Of a stretch of 32,799 nt of DNA, positions 22,968 to 31,309 are shown piece after piece. Under the pieces are notes generated by a model, which saw only the letters and a list, made by a program, of their open reading frames with translations, had not been told where the DNA came from and did not search any database. The position numbers and the translations under genes were made by a program. Within the stretch, counting starts at the first letter, position 1. Each line of letters starts with the position of its first letter. The DNA is from an uncultured Oscillospiraceae bacterium (GTDB lineage Bacteria > Bacillota_A > Clostridia > Oscillospirales > Oscillospiraceae), in the NCBI GenBank assembly GCA_900757695.1, contig CAAEOU010000040.1, positions 1 to 32,799 on the forward strand, written 5' to 3'.

Positions 22968-24742
22968 ATATCCGCCCCTCCTTTCTCTGTCAGCTGGGCA
23001 ATCTGCTGGGCCATATCCCGGGCAATGGTTTCATAGGCCTGGATATATCGCTCCTCCGGTACACTTTTGGCTCTGCCAATGGCCGCACGGGCCGGAAGAG
23101 AGAAAAGCGCATCAGGGTCTGCCCCCTTCTCCAGGGCTCCCCGGCAGAGCCGGTCATAGTCCAAAATCATCGCCAGCAGCCTGGACTGCCGGTCATAGTT
23201 GGAGAAGGAATCTACCTCAACAAATGCATTTTGCTGGAGAAAGTCCTCTCGAATCATTTTGGCGGTCTCCAAGGTCAGCTGATCCCCAGGCGCCAGGCCA
23301 TCCTTGCCTACCAGCTGGACAATTTCATTCAGACTGGCCTCCTGCTGCAGCAGGAGCATCGCCTGGGTACGATTTTGCACAAAGGCTTTTCCCAAATGCT
23401 CCTCAAACCAAGGTCTGAGAGAATCCAAATATAAAGAATAGGAATTGAGCCAGTTCACCGCTGGAAAATGCCTGGCGTAGGCCAGTGAAGCATCCAGAGC
23501 CCAAAACACCTTAACAATCCGCATCGTCCCCTGAGAAACAGGTTCGGACAAATCCCCGCCCGGGGGAGACACCGCTCCCACCGCGGTCAGAGAACCCCGG
23601 CGTCCATCGGACCCCATGCACTGCACTACACCGGCCCGTTCATAAAACTGGGACAAACGGGAGACCAGATAGGCCGGGTATCCCTCCTCCCCGGGCATCT
23701 CCTCCAAGCGGCCAGACATTTCCCGGAGCGCCTCCGCCCAGCGGGAGGTCGAATCCGCGATGACCGCCACATCATAGCCCATATCCCGGAAATACTCCGC
23801 AATGGTAATCCCGGTGTATACAGAGGCCTCCCGGGCCGCCACAGGCATATCCGACGTATTGGCAATGAGAACCGTCCGCTTCATAAGGGATTCCCCCGTC
23901 CGGGGATCTACCAGTTCCGGGAACTCCCGGAGCACATCGGTCATCTCATTGCCGCGCTCTCCGCAGCCAATATAGACCACCACATCCACATCAGACCATT
24001 TGGCCAGAGCGTGCTGCACCACCGTCTTTCCCGATCCAAAGGGCCCTGGAACCGCAGCGGTTCCTCCCTTGGCCACTGGAAACATGGTGTCAATTACCCG
24101 CTGCCCCGACTGAAGCGGGGTCACCGGCGCAAATTTTGTCTGATAAGGGCGGCCTTTCCGCACAGGCCACTTCTGCAGCATGGTCAGGGGCTCCTGAATT
24201 CCCTGCTCATTCTCCAAAACAGCCACGGTTTCTGTCACCGTATAGGTTCCGCTTTGAATGCTGCGAAGGGTCCCCGTCATCCCCAGGGGAACCATAATTT
24301 TATGTTGGACCGAAGGGGTCTCCTGAACCGTCCCGATGACATCCCCGCCCACTACTTTGGTGCCTGGAGAAACCGACGCCACAAACTCCCAAGTTCTCTC
24401 CCGATCCAGGGCCGGAACCTCTACTCCTCTGGGGAGATGATTGGAGCCTGTGAGGCTGGCAATCAGCTCCAGAGGACGCTGAATTCCGTCATAGATCATA
24501 CCGATCAGTCCCGGCCCCAGTTCTACGGACAACGGCGCCCCCGTGGTTTCCACCACTGCCCCGGGACCCAGGCCAGAGGTCTCCTCATACACTTGGATCG
24601 AAGCGGCGTCCCCTGTCATGGTCAGCACCTCTCCAATGAGCCGCTGTTCCCCTACCCGGACCACATCCGCCATGTTCGCCTCCGCAAGTCCCGTAGCCAC
24701 CACCAGGGGCCCGGAAACCTTCACAACCTTACCATTGCTCAT
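22964..24742 (-). CDS. ntpA: V-type ATPase catalytic subunit A
   Basis: This 592-residue subunit binds and hydrolyses (or makes) ATP. Walker A is GPFGSGKT (233-240), followed by the A-subunit bulge region and GERGNEM. The start is taken at 24742 ([15 protein letters not shown]), which matches the family N-terminus and follows a purine-rich GAAGGG site; the in-frame ATG at 24769 adds a basic tail that relatives lack. It is the seventh-to-eighth gene of the operon, between the central stalk gene and ntpB. Confidence 0.96.
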   Translation of the reverse strand: MSNGKVVKVSGPLVVATGLAEANMADVVRVGEQRLIGEVLTMTGDAASIQVYEETSGLGPGAVVETTGAPLSVELGPGLIGMIYDGIQRPLELIASLTGSNHLPRGVEVPALDRERTWEFVASVSPGTKVVGGDVIGTVQETPSVQHKIMVPLGMTGTLRSIQSGTYTVTETVAVLENEQGIQEPLTMLQKWPVRKGRPYQTKFAPVTPLQSGQRVIDTMFPVAKGGTAAVPGPFGSGKTVVQHALAKWSDVDVVVYIGCGERGNEMTDVLREFPELVDPRTGESLMKRTVLIANTSDMPVAAREASVYTGITIAEYFRDMGYDVAVIADSTSRWAEALREMSGRLEEMPGEEGYPAYLVSRLSQFYERAGVVQCMGSDGRRGSLTAVGAVSPPGGDLSEPVSQGTMRIVKVFWALDASLAYARHFPAVNWLNSYSLYLDSLRPWFEEHLGKAFVQNRTQAMLLLQQEASLNEIVQLVGKDGLAPGDQLTLETAKMIREDFLQQNAFVEVDSFSNYDRQSRLLAMILDYDRLCRGALEKGADPDALFSLPARAAIGRAKSVPEERYIQAYETIARDMAQQIAQLTEKGGADI

Positions 24743-24820
24743 TGCTCTTTTTCCCTTCTTTCCGTCCATGGACCTTGCCAGCGGCCATCGCTGTACCTCG
24801 TCTTTCTTGGCGCAAAAACC

Positions 24821-25132
24821 TTATGCCAGAATGTCCGCACCCACGGCCCGTTCTACCGTTTCTGTTATCTTTTCCATCCCGATTCCCAGCGACCCTTCTT
24901 TTCCGGGAATTAGAATTACTGCGGGTGCCAGCTCTTTTTCGTACTGTGCCAGCAAATCTTTCAACTGCGTGCCCAGCTGTTCTGTCAGGTAAATGATCGC
25001 ATACGCCTCCTTGGCTGTGGCGTGGATCACCCTTCTGGCCTCTTCCGCTGTTTCAACGGGGAAGACAGACAGCCCAAGGGCCTGAAAGCCCAGCACGCTG
25101 TCCCGGTCCCCCACCACCGCGATCTTATACAT
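24821..25132 (-). CDS. ntpG: V-type ATPase central-stalk subunit F (NtpG)
   Basis: This 103-residue subunit of the central stalk regulates coupling. It opens MYKIAVVGDRDSVLGFQALG, the family hallmark, followed by a Rossmann-like alternation and the IIYLTEQL segment. The ATG at 25132 matches the family start; a GTG at 25141 would add three residues. It overlaps the end of ntpC by eight bases. In the Enterococcus hirae naming this subunit is NtpG. Confidence 0.92.
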   Translation of the reverse strand: MYKIAVVGDRDSVLGFQALGLSVFPVETAEEARRVIHATAKEAYAIIYLTEQLGTQLKDLLAQYEKELAPAVILIPGKEGSLGIGMEKITETVERAVGADILA

Positions 25133-26126
25133 ACGCCTCACGCAGCCTTTCCCGAATAATATCCGGCGCCAAATCCGCCAAACGTCCTGTCAGAATGATG
25201 CGGATTGCCAGGATTTCAGCCTCCTTTGCCGCCAAATAGGCAATCACTGGCGCCTCTCCAAACGCAACAAACTGTGCCCGCCGGACCTCATCCAAAACCG
25301 CGTCATCACAGTCCTTTTCGAATTGTGTCAAGGAACCGCCACGGGCCGCCATAGCTCCTGATTCCGCAGCCCGTGCCAGGGGGGAGGAAGCATACAATTC
25401 CTCCAGCATACTTCCGCCATTGATCCCTGTCAAAAGCCGCTCCACCTCCATGTTCCCTCCCGGGAAAAGGATTCCCTCCAGGAATTCCGTCCCCTGCCCC
25501 ATACGGAGAACACGGACTGCCGTCCGGAGATTGGCCGCATCTATCATGCGCTGAACATATCCCTGCAAAAACAGAGATCCCGTCTCCTCCGCCAGGACAA
25601 GCAGCTCCTGGAAATAGCGCCGATCCAGAACCATATCCCCCAACTGCGGGTCTCGTGTGGCTGAGAGCACTTGGCGGGCCTCGTCTATGGCCTCTCCCAG
25701 CTGCGGCGGCAGATTCTGAACCTCTCCCGACCGCAGCGCAGCGACCAGCTGCTTCGACGGAATACGGCCGGCATCCACCAGCAGCCGGTCCTCCTGAATC
25801 CCCATTGCTTCGCTCTTTAAGAGCACTTTTACATTGTGATAGTCGTGGGGCAACTGGAATACGGCCAAAATCGCCGGGTCAGGAACCAATTCCGCCAAAT
25901 CCTGGAACAAACGTTCCCGTTCTCTGTTCAGCATCTCCCCCACCGTTATTGCGCTGACCGTTTCCAGTTCTGGATAACCGCAGTCGGTCAGGATGCGGGC
26001 TGCCTCCTCCGGGCTTCCGGCTTCCAGCATTTGCTCCATCTGTCCCCGGTTCAGAAGGCAGCCCTCCAGAGCACGGACGCGGGTAGTTAAAAACAAATAG
26101 TCCGTATCATGTATTTTTCTTGTCAC
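25125..26126 (-). CDS. ntpC: V-type ATPase subunit C
   Basis: This 333-residue helical, funnel-shaped subunit joins the central stalk to the membrane rotor ring. Family features are the opening DTDYLFLTTRVRALEG, the FQLPHDYHNVKVLLKSEAMG segment, and the C-terminal AKEAEILAIRIILTGRLADL. It lies 24 bases after ntpE and overlaps ntpG. Confidence 0.92.
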   Translation of the reverse strand: MTRKIHDTDYLFLTTRVRALEGCLLNRGQMEQMLEAGSPEEAARILTDCGYPELETVSAITVGEMLNRERERLFQDLAELVPDPAILAVFQLPHDYHNVKVLLKSEAMGIQEDRLLVDAGRIPSKQLVAALRSGEVQNLPPQLGEAIDEARQVLSATRDPQLGDMVLDRRYFQELLVLAEETGSLFLQGYVQRMIDAANLRTAVRVLRMGQGTEFLEGILFPGGNMEVERLLTGINGGSMLEELYASSPLARAAESGAMAARGGSLTQFEKDCDDAVLDEVRRAQFVAFGEAPVIAYLAAKEAEILAIRIILTGRLADLAPDIIRERLREAYV

Positions 26127-26150
26127 AAGGCGCCCTCCTTCATCCGTCGT

Positions 26151-26753
26151 TCACACCTGCTCTCCTCGGGGAAAGAGAATCTCTGCCACTTGGGCACTGA
26201 GCGATTCCCTCCGTCGCTGCAGAAGCATGGAAAAGGTACAATTGATATCGACCCGGCCCCGCCGCAGGAGCAGACCGCCTGCGATTCCTTCCTCCGCCGG
26301 CCCCAAGGTCAGGTGTCCCTCCCCAATCAGCTGGTTGGCCTGGTCCACCACGTCCTGTCCGTAAGCCCGCCGGGATGCTGGGGGCAGAATCACTTCCTCC
26401 TCCCCTGTTTCCGCATAGACTGCCGCCAACCGGGCCAGCAGAGGTACCATTTTCTCCCGTGGCAGGGCACACAGACGGGCCAAAGCTTTCTCAAACGCCG
26501 CTTCTATTACATCCTGCTTGGCTGCCAGAACTCGTTTCCGCGCCTCCAGCCGTGCCATGCTGTGCAGTTGGGCACGGTGCGCGTCCACCTCTCTCTGCCC
26601 ATGCGCCAAAATACGTTCCACCGCCTCCCGCGCCTGGGTCTCATACTCCGCCAGAATTTGGTCCGCCCGTTCCTGCGCCTGAGACAGCTGGGCCTCAATC
26701 TCTGCCTGGGCATCCTGGGCAATGCGGTCTGTAACTTTTTCAATCCCGTGCAT
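26151..26753 (-). CDS. ntpE: V-type ATPase peripheral-stalk subunit E
   Basis: This 200-residue subunit forms the stator stalk together with NtpF. The N-terminal 110 residues are a long, Ala/Glu/Gln-rich helix (EIEAQLSQAQERADQILAEY), and the C-terminal globular part ends in GLLLRRGRVDINCTFSMLLQ, a family signature. The ATG at 26753 is nine bases from AAGGAG; the ATG at 26759 is only three bases away and less likely. Confidence 0.9.
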   Translation of the reverse strand: MHGIEKVTDRIAQDAQAEIEAQLSQAQERADQILAEYETQAREAVERILAHGQREVDAHRAQLHSMARLEARKRVLAAKQDVIEAAFEKALARLCALPREKMVPLLARLAAVYAETGEEEVILPPASRRAYGQDVVDQANQLIGEGHLTLGPAEEGIAGGLLLRRGRVDINCTFSMLLQRRRESLSAQVAEILFPRGEQV

Positions 26754-26785
26754 CCCCATGCTCTCCTTTCTGCCAGAATGGATAA

Positions 26786-27256
26786 TTATAAGCTATTGAG
26801 CATCAGGAAGGATGCCAGCAGGCACAAAATGGCATAGAACTCCACCATGATGGCCATGATAATCGCCTTGGACAGCTCCTCTGACCGCTTGGACACCAGG
26901 GCCACGCCGGCCGCTGCACACTTTCCCTGTGCAATGGCGGACAGCAAGCCACCGATGGCCATGGGCAGACAGGCCGCCAAAAACATCAGTCCTTCACTTC
27001 CAGTCAATACCCGCAGCTCCCCGGAAAAAAAGCCCAGCTTCATTAAGGCAAAAAACCAGGCCACCAGTCCATACAGACCCTGGGTTCCAGGGATGATCTG
27101 CAAAATCAGAATCTGAGAGAACTTTCCCGGGTCGTTGGCCAGCACACCGGCCCCCACTTCTCCTACACTGCCCACCCCGCGGGCAGACCCCGAGCAGGCC
27201 AAGCCCACTGCCAGGGCCGCGCCGACAAACGCCAATGCAATTCCAATTGTCTCCAT
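26786..27256 (-). CDS. ntpK: V-type ATPase membrane rotor subunit K, second copy
   Basis: This 156-residue proteolipid has four membrane helices (two hairpins) and forms the ion-carrying ring. The Na+-site residues known from the Enterococcus hirae ring are present: Thr58 and Gln59 in PGTQGLYG, Gln110 in AIAQGK, and Glu139 in MVEFYAIL. Its length equals the Enterococcus protein. It sits 45 bases after the first K gene and 33 before ntpE. It is clearly a diverged duplicate of its neighbour, richer in A/G in the loops (SEELSKAIIM against NDLSRSVILA). Confidence 0.93.
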   Translation of the reverse strand: METIGIALAFVGAALAVGLACSGSARGVGSVGEVGAGVLANDPGKFSQILILQIIPGTQGLYGLVAWFFALMKLGFFSGELRVLTGSEGLMFLAACLPMAIGGLLSAIAQGKCAAAGVALVSKRSEELSKAIIMAIMVEFYAILCLLASFLMLNSL

Positions 27257-27301
27257 GAATGATTCCTCCTGTTCCTGTCAGAAGAGGCACAGACTCTCTC
27301 C

Positions 27302-27805
27302 TCAAAATTGAAAGTGGTTGAGCATTAAAAACGATGCCAGCAGGGCCAGAATCGCGTAAAACTCCATCATAATGGCCAGAATAACCGACCGGCTCAGATC
27401 ATTGGGCTTCTTGGCAATGAGAGAGAGTCCCCCAGCACAAATCCTGCCCTGAACAATGCCGAAAATTAGGCCGCCAAGGGCCACCGGCAAGCAGGCACCG
27501 AAAAACTCCAGTCCCTGAAACGGCGTCAGATGCGCCAGTTCTCCCGAAAAAAATCCCAGCTTGGTCAATGCGAAAAACCAGATGACCAGGCCATAAAGTC
27601 CCTGGGTGCCCGGCAGAATCTGCATGACCAGCACCCGAGAAAACTTCCCTGGGTCCACAGACAATAGACCAGCCCCTGCCCGGCCCACAGTTCCCACTCC
27701 AGTGGCAGAACCAGCGCAGGGCAGCCCCACTGCCAAGGCCGCGCCCAGCAGAGCAAGCGCAGTCCCTTCCAAGGGCACAGTCTGGAAGAACCCGTGGATA
27801 CTCAT
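27302..27805 (-). CDS. ntpK: V-type ATPase membrane rotor subunit K, first copy
   Basis: This 167-residue, four-helix proteolipid starts at the ATG at 27805 and overlaps the ntpI stop by four bases. The Na+-site residues are complete: Leu64, Thr67 and Gln68 (ILPGTQGLYG), Gln119 (GIVQGR) and Glu148 (MMEFYAIL). The N-terminus has about 11 extra residues (MSIHGFFQTVPLEG) relative to the second copy. Both copies share LVxWFFALxKLGFFSGEL, so the duplication is old but both are kept intact. The ring may mix both proteins. Confidence 0.93.
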   Translation of the reverse strand: MSIHGFFQTVPLEGTALALLGAALAVGLPCAGSATGVGTVGRAGAGLLSVDPGKFSRVLVMQILPGTQGLYGLVIWFFALTKLGFFSGELAHLTPFQGLEFFGACLPVALGGLIFGIVQGRICAGGLSLIAKKPNDLSRSVILAIMMEFYAILALLASFLMLNHFQF

Positions 27806-29772
27806 TCCACCACCTCCCCGCTGTCTGTGGTCACGTCCACATATTTGGTCTGATATTTCAGGGGATTAAAGGGAACACCGCCCTCCTTATAAAACTTACT
27901 GAAAAACTCCAGATACTGCAGGCGGGCCGCATGAACATAGGTCCCAATGATGTTGATGCCCATGTTAAAGAGATTTCCCACCAAAAAAATCACCAGAAAC
28001 ACCAGGATACCCACGGGCTTGGGTAGGCCCTCTCCAGGCAGGGTGGCTAAAATATTAAACACCTGGGAAATCACTGAGGTGGCCAGCATCAGGGCCATCA
28101 AACGGCAGTAGGAGAGGATATCCCCCAGCCAGCTTGTGATATCATACCAACTGGCCAGACCGCCAAGCAGTTTCCGTACAATACCCTTCTTATGTCGTCC
28201 CTGAGTAAACAACAGTGCCAGAAATCCCACCAGAACCACCACAGCGCTCCCCTGTAAAGCAGCCAGAGCAATCCCCGCAAACACAATCCACCAAGGGACC
28301 ACATCCAAAATGCCATCCAGAAGGCGTCCATCCCGGGCCTCCATGTAAATATGGACACACTGTCCAAACAGCATGTGAAGCACCCCCAACCCCAGGGCGA
28401 TCACCATAATGGTCATCGGATCCTGCAGAGGGTTGATCAGCGCCGGCAAGGTAATGACGTGTTCCGGAAAGAACGCCGTGGTAAACTGATATACTGCGTC
28501 TCCAAAGAAACCACCTGTCAGCACCCCGAACACGGCAGTGGAGATTCCCAAGTACTGTCCCAACTGAAACATGTTTCCCACCGTCCCCTTGGGACGATAC
28601 TTTTTGGTGATCCCCAGGGAGACTGCCCAGAGAACCAGGCCATAGGCCAGGTCTGCAAACATCATGCCGAAAAACACCACAAAGAATCCAAAGATCAGCG
28701 GATTCGGATCAATTCCTCCCCGGTAAGCCGGCAGGGAGTACATCTCTGTCACCATGTTGATACAGGAAAGCCACTTTTGATTTTTCAGCAGCGTAGGGGG
28801 AATCTCCTCGGGATCAGGTTCCCTCCATTCATAGGCACAGAGAATGTCGCTCAATTCTTCTTCCAGCCGGGACAGCCCCGTCTGGGCAACCCACCCCTCC
28901 AAAAAAATCATTGTGCCATCGGTGAGAATTTTTTCCCGCGCCTGCTCCTTCTGGAGTTCCTGCTGGAGGCGGTCCTGACAAAGTTCCAGTTTTTTCCTCT
29001 GGCTTTGGCAAGCGGAAATGGACTGGATCACGTCCTCCCGTTCCCGTTGATTTTGAAGCAGTTCCTCTTCCACCCGACGGATGTTCTCCGCCGGTGTCCC
29101 TGTACGGGCCTTCCAGTGAGAAATCCCATATCCATGGGCCCGCAGGCACTGCGTTGCCCGCTCCAGCGCCTCCTTATGGCAGATCAGCAGGAGATACCGC
29201 TGATGCTTATCCTGGGAAATCTCCTGGAGATGGGCTCGCTCCGCAGTTTTCTCCAGTTGTGCGGTCAGTTCGGACAGATTCACCGCCAGAGGGCAAGTTC
29301 CCAGCTGAAATACCGATGTGGCCGTTTCCTGAAGTTCAAGAGGAAGGTCCAGCGGGGCCCACGGCATCAAACTGGTTTTCAAGTTCTTCAGATTGGTCTC
29401 CTGGGTCTGGAGCTTTGCCAGCTGCCGGTTCCAGGCATTGATCTTTTCCGCCAGCGCCAAGGCCTCTTCCATCGTTTCCTGCCGGAAAAAATCCTGTTCC
29501 CGGATGGCCTCCCGTTGAATGAACAGTCCTGACCGAACTGCTGCGTATCGGTTTACATTCTCCAAGGCGGTCCGAACCGTAGTGGCTTGACTTTTCACCG
29601 TCAGAAGCGCTGTGGAATCCCGACGCAGCAAGCTGCCCCATTCCGGCATGCTTTGCGGTTCTTCCGGTTCTGTCACCTCCACACAGCCAGCACGCTGCAG
29701 CCGGGCCAAGAGATGGTCCCGCTCTGAAGTCAATGAGAGCAGCCGCAGCCGCTTCATTTTTACAATTGACAC
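27802..29772 (-). CDS. ntpI: V-type ATPase subunit I (a-type stator)
   Basis: This 656-residue stator subunit provides the ion half-channels. The N-terminal half (about 1-350) is soluble and coiled-coil rich. The C-terminal half has seven or eight membrane helices, beginning GFFVVFFGMMFADLAYGLVL. The key arginine that faces the rotor is Arg557 in the conserved DILSYCRLMALMLA. The GTG at 29772 abuts the ntpF stop; an ATG five codons later is an alternative start. The last bases overlap ntpK. Confidence 0.93.
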   Translation of the reverse strand: MSIVKMKRLRLLSLTSERDHLLARLQRAGCVEVTEPEEPQSMPEWGSLLRRDSTALLTVKSQATTVRTALENVNRYAAVRSGLFIQREAIREQDFFRQETMEEALALAEKINAWNRQLAKLQTQETNLKNLKTSLMPWAPLDLPLELQETATSVFQLGTCPLAVNLSELTAQLEKTAERAHLQEISQDKHQRYLLLICHKEALERATQCLRAHGYGISHWKARTGTPAENIRRVEEELLQNQREREDVIQSISACQSQRKKLELCQDRLQQELQKEQAREKILTDGTMIFLEGWVAQTGLSRLEEELSDILCAYEWREPDPEEIPPTLLKNQKWLSCINMVTEMYSLPAYRGGIDPNPLIFGFFVVFFGMMFADLAYGLVLWAVSLGITKKYRPKGTVGNMFQLGQYLGISTAVFGVLTGGFFGDAVYQFTTAFFPEHVITLPALINPLQDPMTIMVIALGLGVLHMLFGQCVHIYMEARDGRLLDGILDVVPWWIVFAGIALAALQGSAVVVLVGFLALLFTQGRHKKGIVRKLLGGLASWYDITSWLGDILSYCRLMALMLATSVISQVFNILATLPGEGLPKPVGILVFLVIFLVGNLFNMGINIIGTYVHAARLQYLEFFSKFYKEGGVPFNPLKYQTKYVDVTTDSGEVVE

Positions 29773-30087
29773 TTAGAACTCCACCACCCTTCTCACGATC
29801 CACTCTGCGGCTTGGTCCAAATGACGCTCTCCTTCTGCCTTGATTTCCTCATACAGGCGCGCAGCCTCCTCCTGCCGCTCTGCTGTTTCTTTTGCATTCT
29901 TTTCTTCCTCTTCCGTCATCATTTTCTTTACTTTTATCTCCGCCGCTCGACAAGCACTCTCTAAGCGCTCCGCCCCTGCCTTTTCCGCCGCCGTGATTCG
30001 GCGCCTGGCCTCTCGTTCCCCTTCTTCCCGTTGCTGTGAAGCCTGTTTCTCCACTTCCATGACTCGTTTCACCGCATCCAGAGACAT
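29773..30087 (-). CDS. ntpF: V-type ATPase peripheral-stalk subunit G/H (NtpF)
   Basis: This 104-residue protein is almost entirely one charged helix (SLDAVKRVMEVEKQASQQRE through EEIKAEGERHLDQAAEWIVR), the pattern of the G/H stalk subunit that pairs with subunit E. GGGGGTGAT precedes the ATG at 30087. It is the first gene of the operon, exactly the position of ntpF in Enterococcus hirae. Confidence 0.85.
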   Translation of the reverse strand: MSLDAVKRVMEVEKQASQQREEGEREARRRITAAEKAGAERLESACRAAEIKVKKMMTEEEEKNAKETAERQEEAARLYEEIKAEGERHLDQAAEWIVRRVVEF

Positions 30088-30149
30088 CCGATCACCCCCT
30101 TTCTCTCTCCCTTTCGTATGTTAAGAAAACTTTCTGTGAAATTATGAAC

Positions 30150-30178
30150 AATCTACCATAGGTCTTTCTCAATTGCAA
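30150..30178 (-). promoter_or_regulatory. Candidate V-ATPase operon promoter
   Basis: On the minus strand TTGCAA (30173-30178) and TAGATT (30150-30155) are 17 bp apart. The ntpF ATG lies about 60 bases downstream. The match to consensus is moderate. Confidence 0.4.
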
Positions 30179-30576
30179 GAAAGAAATCCAAAACTTGCTT
30201 TTTACCTTTGTGCAAGTTTTTTCCTGTCCATTTTCGAGCCATCCCCCCTTTCCTTTCTCTTTATACGCTTCTCTTCTCCTTTCACTTTTTCTTATGAATC
30301 CAATTTTCTTCTCCCTGATTCTTTCCTCCACATGATCATCTTCCTCCCTTCTGTTCTTTCCCCCCTCCTCTTCCCATAAGATATTCTTATCATATTTTTT
30401 CCCTGCTCCCCCTTCGGCCAATCTCCTCTCTATCCTTGATTCCTACCCGTTTGCTTTCCAATTCTCCAAAAGCACAGTGCTTTCTTCGCATCTTCCACGA
30501 TAAAATCGTCAAAACGCCGGGTAAATTTTGGACTTCTCCTCTCGCTTTACTGTATAAAATGTTCCAAAATCATCCC

Positions 30577-30624
30577 AAAAAGCCCCCAGAATTCCTTGAA
30601 CAAGAGAAATTCTGAGGGCTTTCT
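30577..30624 (-). terminator. Terminator of the cbiP-cbiC operon
   Basis: A 15-bp stem with one mismatch (30579-30593 with 30608-30622) is followed on the minus strand by a T-run. It lies about 20 bases after the cbiC stop. Confidence 0.8.
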
Positions 30625-30643
30625 TTTTCTGTTTTTTTCCTTT

Positions 30644-31309
30644 TCACTGCCAGCCACGTTCGGCAGGGTCCAGCATATCCCCGGCCAGATAGAGCAAGGC
30701 ATTGCAAATAGCCGCTGCCACATTGCTGCCACCTTTCCGTCCCATGGCCAAAATTGCCGGCACTTCAAACCGCCGGCACAGCGCAAGCACCTGCTCCTTG
30801 GCCTCCTCCACATTCACAAATCCCACAGGCACCCCGATCAGCATCGCCGGAAACTGTCCTCGCTCCATCTGTCGGGCAATGGCAAACAGCGCCGTGGGCG
30901 CATTCCCGATCGCCAGGACTGCCCCGGGACACACCTGTGCCGCTTGTTCCATGGCGGCTGCCGCTCGCGTGGTTCCCTGCGCCTCGGCCCGTTGGGCTAC
31001 CGCAGGGTCGGCCATGAAACACATCACATGAGACCCCAATTTCTCCAACCCAGGCCGACTGATGCCCGCCTTTGCCATATTGGTGTCTGTCACAATGGGC
31101 GTTCCCTTTCGAAGGGCCGCAACCCCCAGCGAAACTGCATTTTTTGTAAAAACAAGATTTTCTGCATATTCAAAATCTGCCGTGGTGTGGATCACCCGCT
31201 TTACCACGGCCTCCTGATCCGGCGGGACCTGCATCCCCCTCTGCCGCAGTTCCTCTGCGATGATCGCCATGCTGGTCCGCTCAATGTCAGCTGGTCTACT
31301 GTGCTTCAT
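30644..31309 (-). CDS. cbiC: Cobalt-precorrin-8 methylmutase
   Basis: This 221-residue enzyme moves a methyl group from C-11 to C-12 of the corrin ring, giving cobyrinic acid in the anaerobic cobalamin pathway. The catalytic His41 stands in RVIHTTADFEY. Family patterns PIVTDTNMAKAGI, AIGNAPTALFAI and GVPVGFVNVEEAKE are complete. Its ATG overlaps the cbiP stop by four bases, so the two pathway enzymes are coupled. Confidence 0.95.
   Translation of the reverse strand: MKHSRPADIERTSMAIIAEELRQRGMQVPPDQEAVVKRVIHTTADFEYAENLVFTKNAVSLGVAALRKGTPIVTDTNMAKAGISRPGLEKLGSHVMCFMADPAVAQRAEAQGTTRAAAAMEQAAQVCPGAVLAIGNAPTALFAIARQMERGQFPAMLIGVPVGFVNVEEAKEQVLALCRRFEVPAILAMGRKGGSNVAAAICNALLYLAGDMLDPAERGWQ

Larger units (their letters stand above)
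30088..30643. other. Intergenic region upstream of the V-ATPase operon
   Basis: No gene is supported here. It contains a promoter candidate (30150-30178), a pyrimidine-rich run on the plus strand from about 30180 to 30430 (purine-rich on the coding strand), and the cbiC terminator (30577-30624). A 109-codon minus frame crosses the promoter and is low-complexity, so it is not called. Confidence 0.5.

Noticed and set aside
28351..29532. 393-codon plus-strand frame opposite ntpI
   Set aside because: Antisense shadow of a well-supported V-ATPase gene; Gln/His/Pro-rich composition typical of reversed GC-rich codons.
30092..30421. 109-codon minus-strand frame upstream of ntpF
   Set aside because: It is low-complexity (Glu, Lys, Arg, Gly), arises from the pyrimidine-rich tract, has no good ribosome binding site and crosses the likely V-ATPase promoter.
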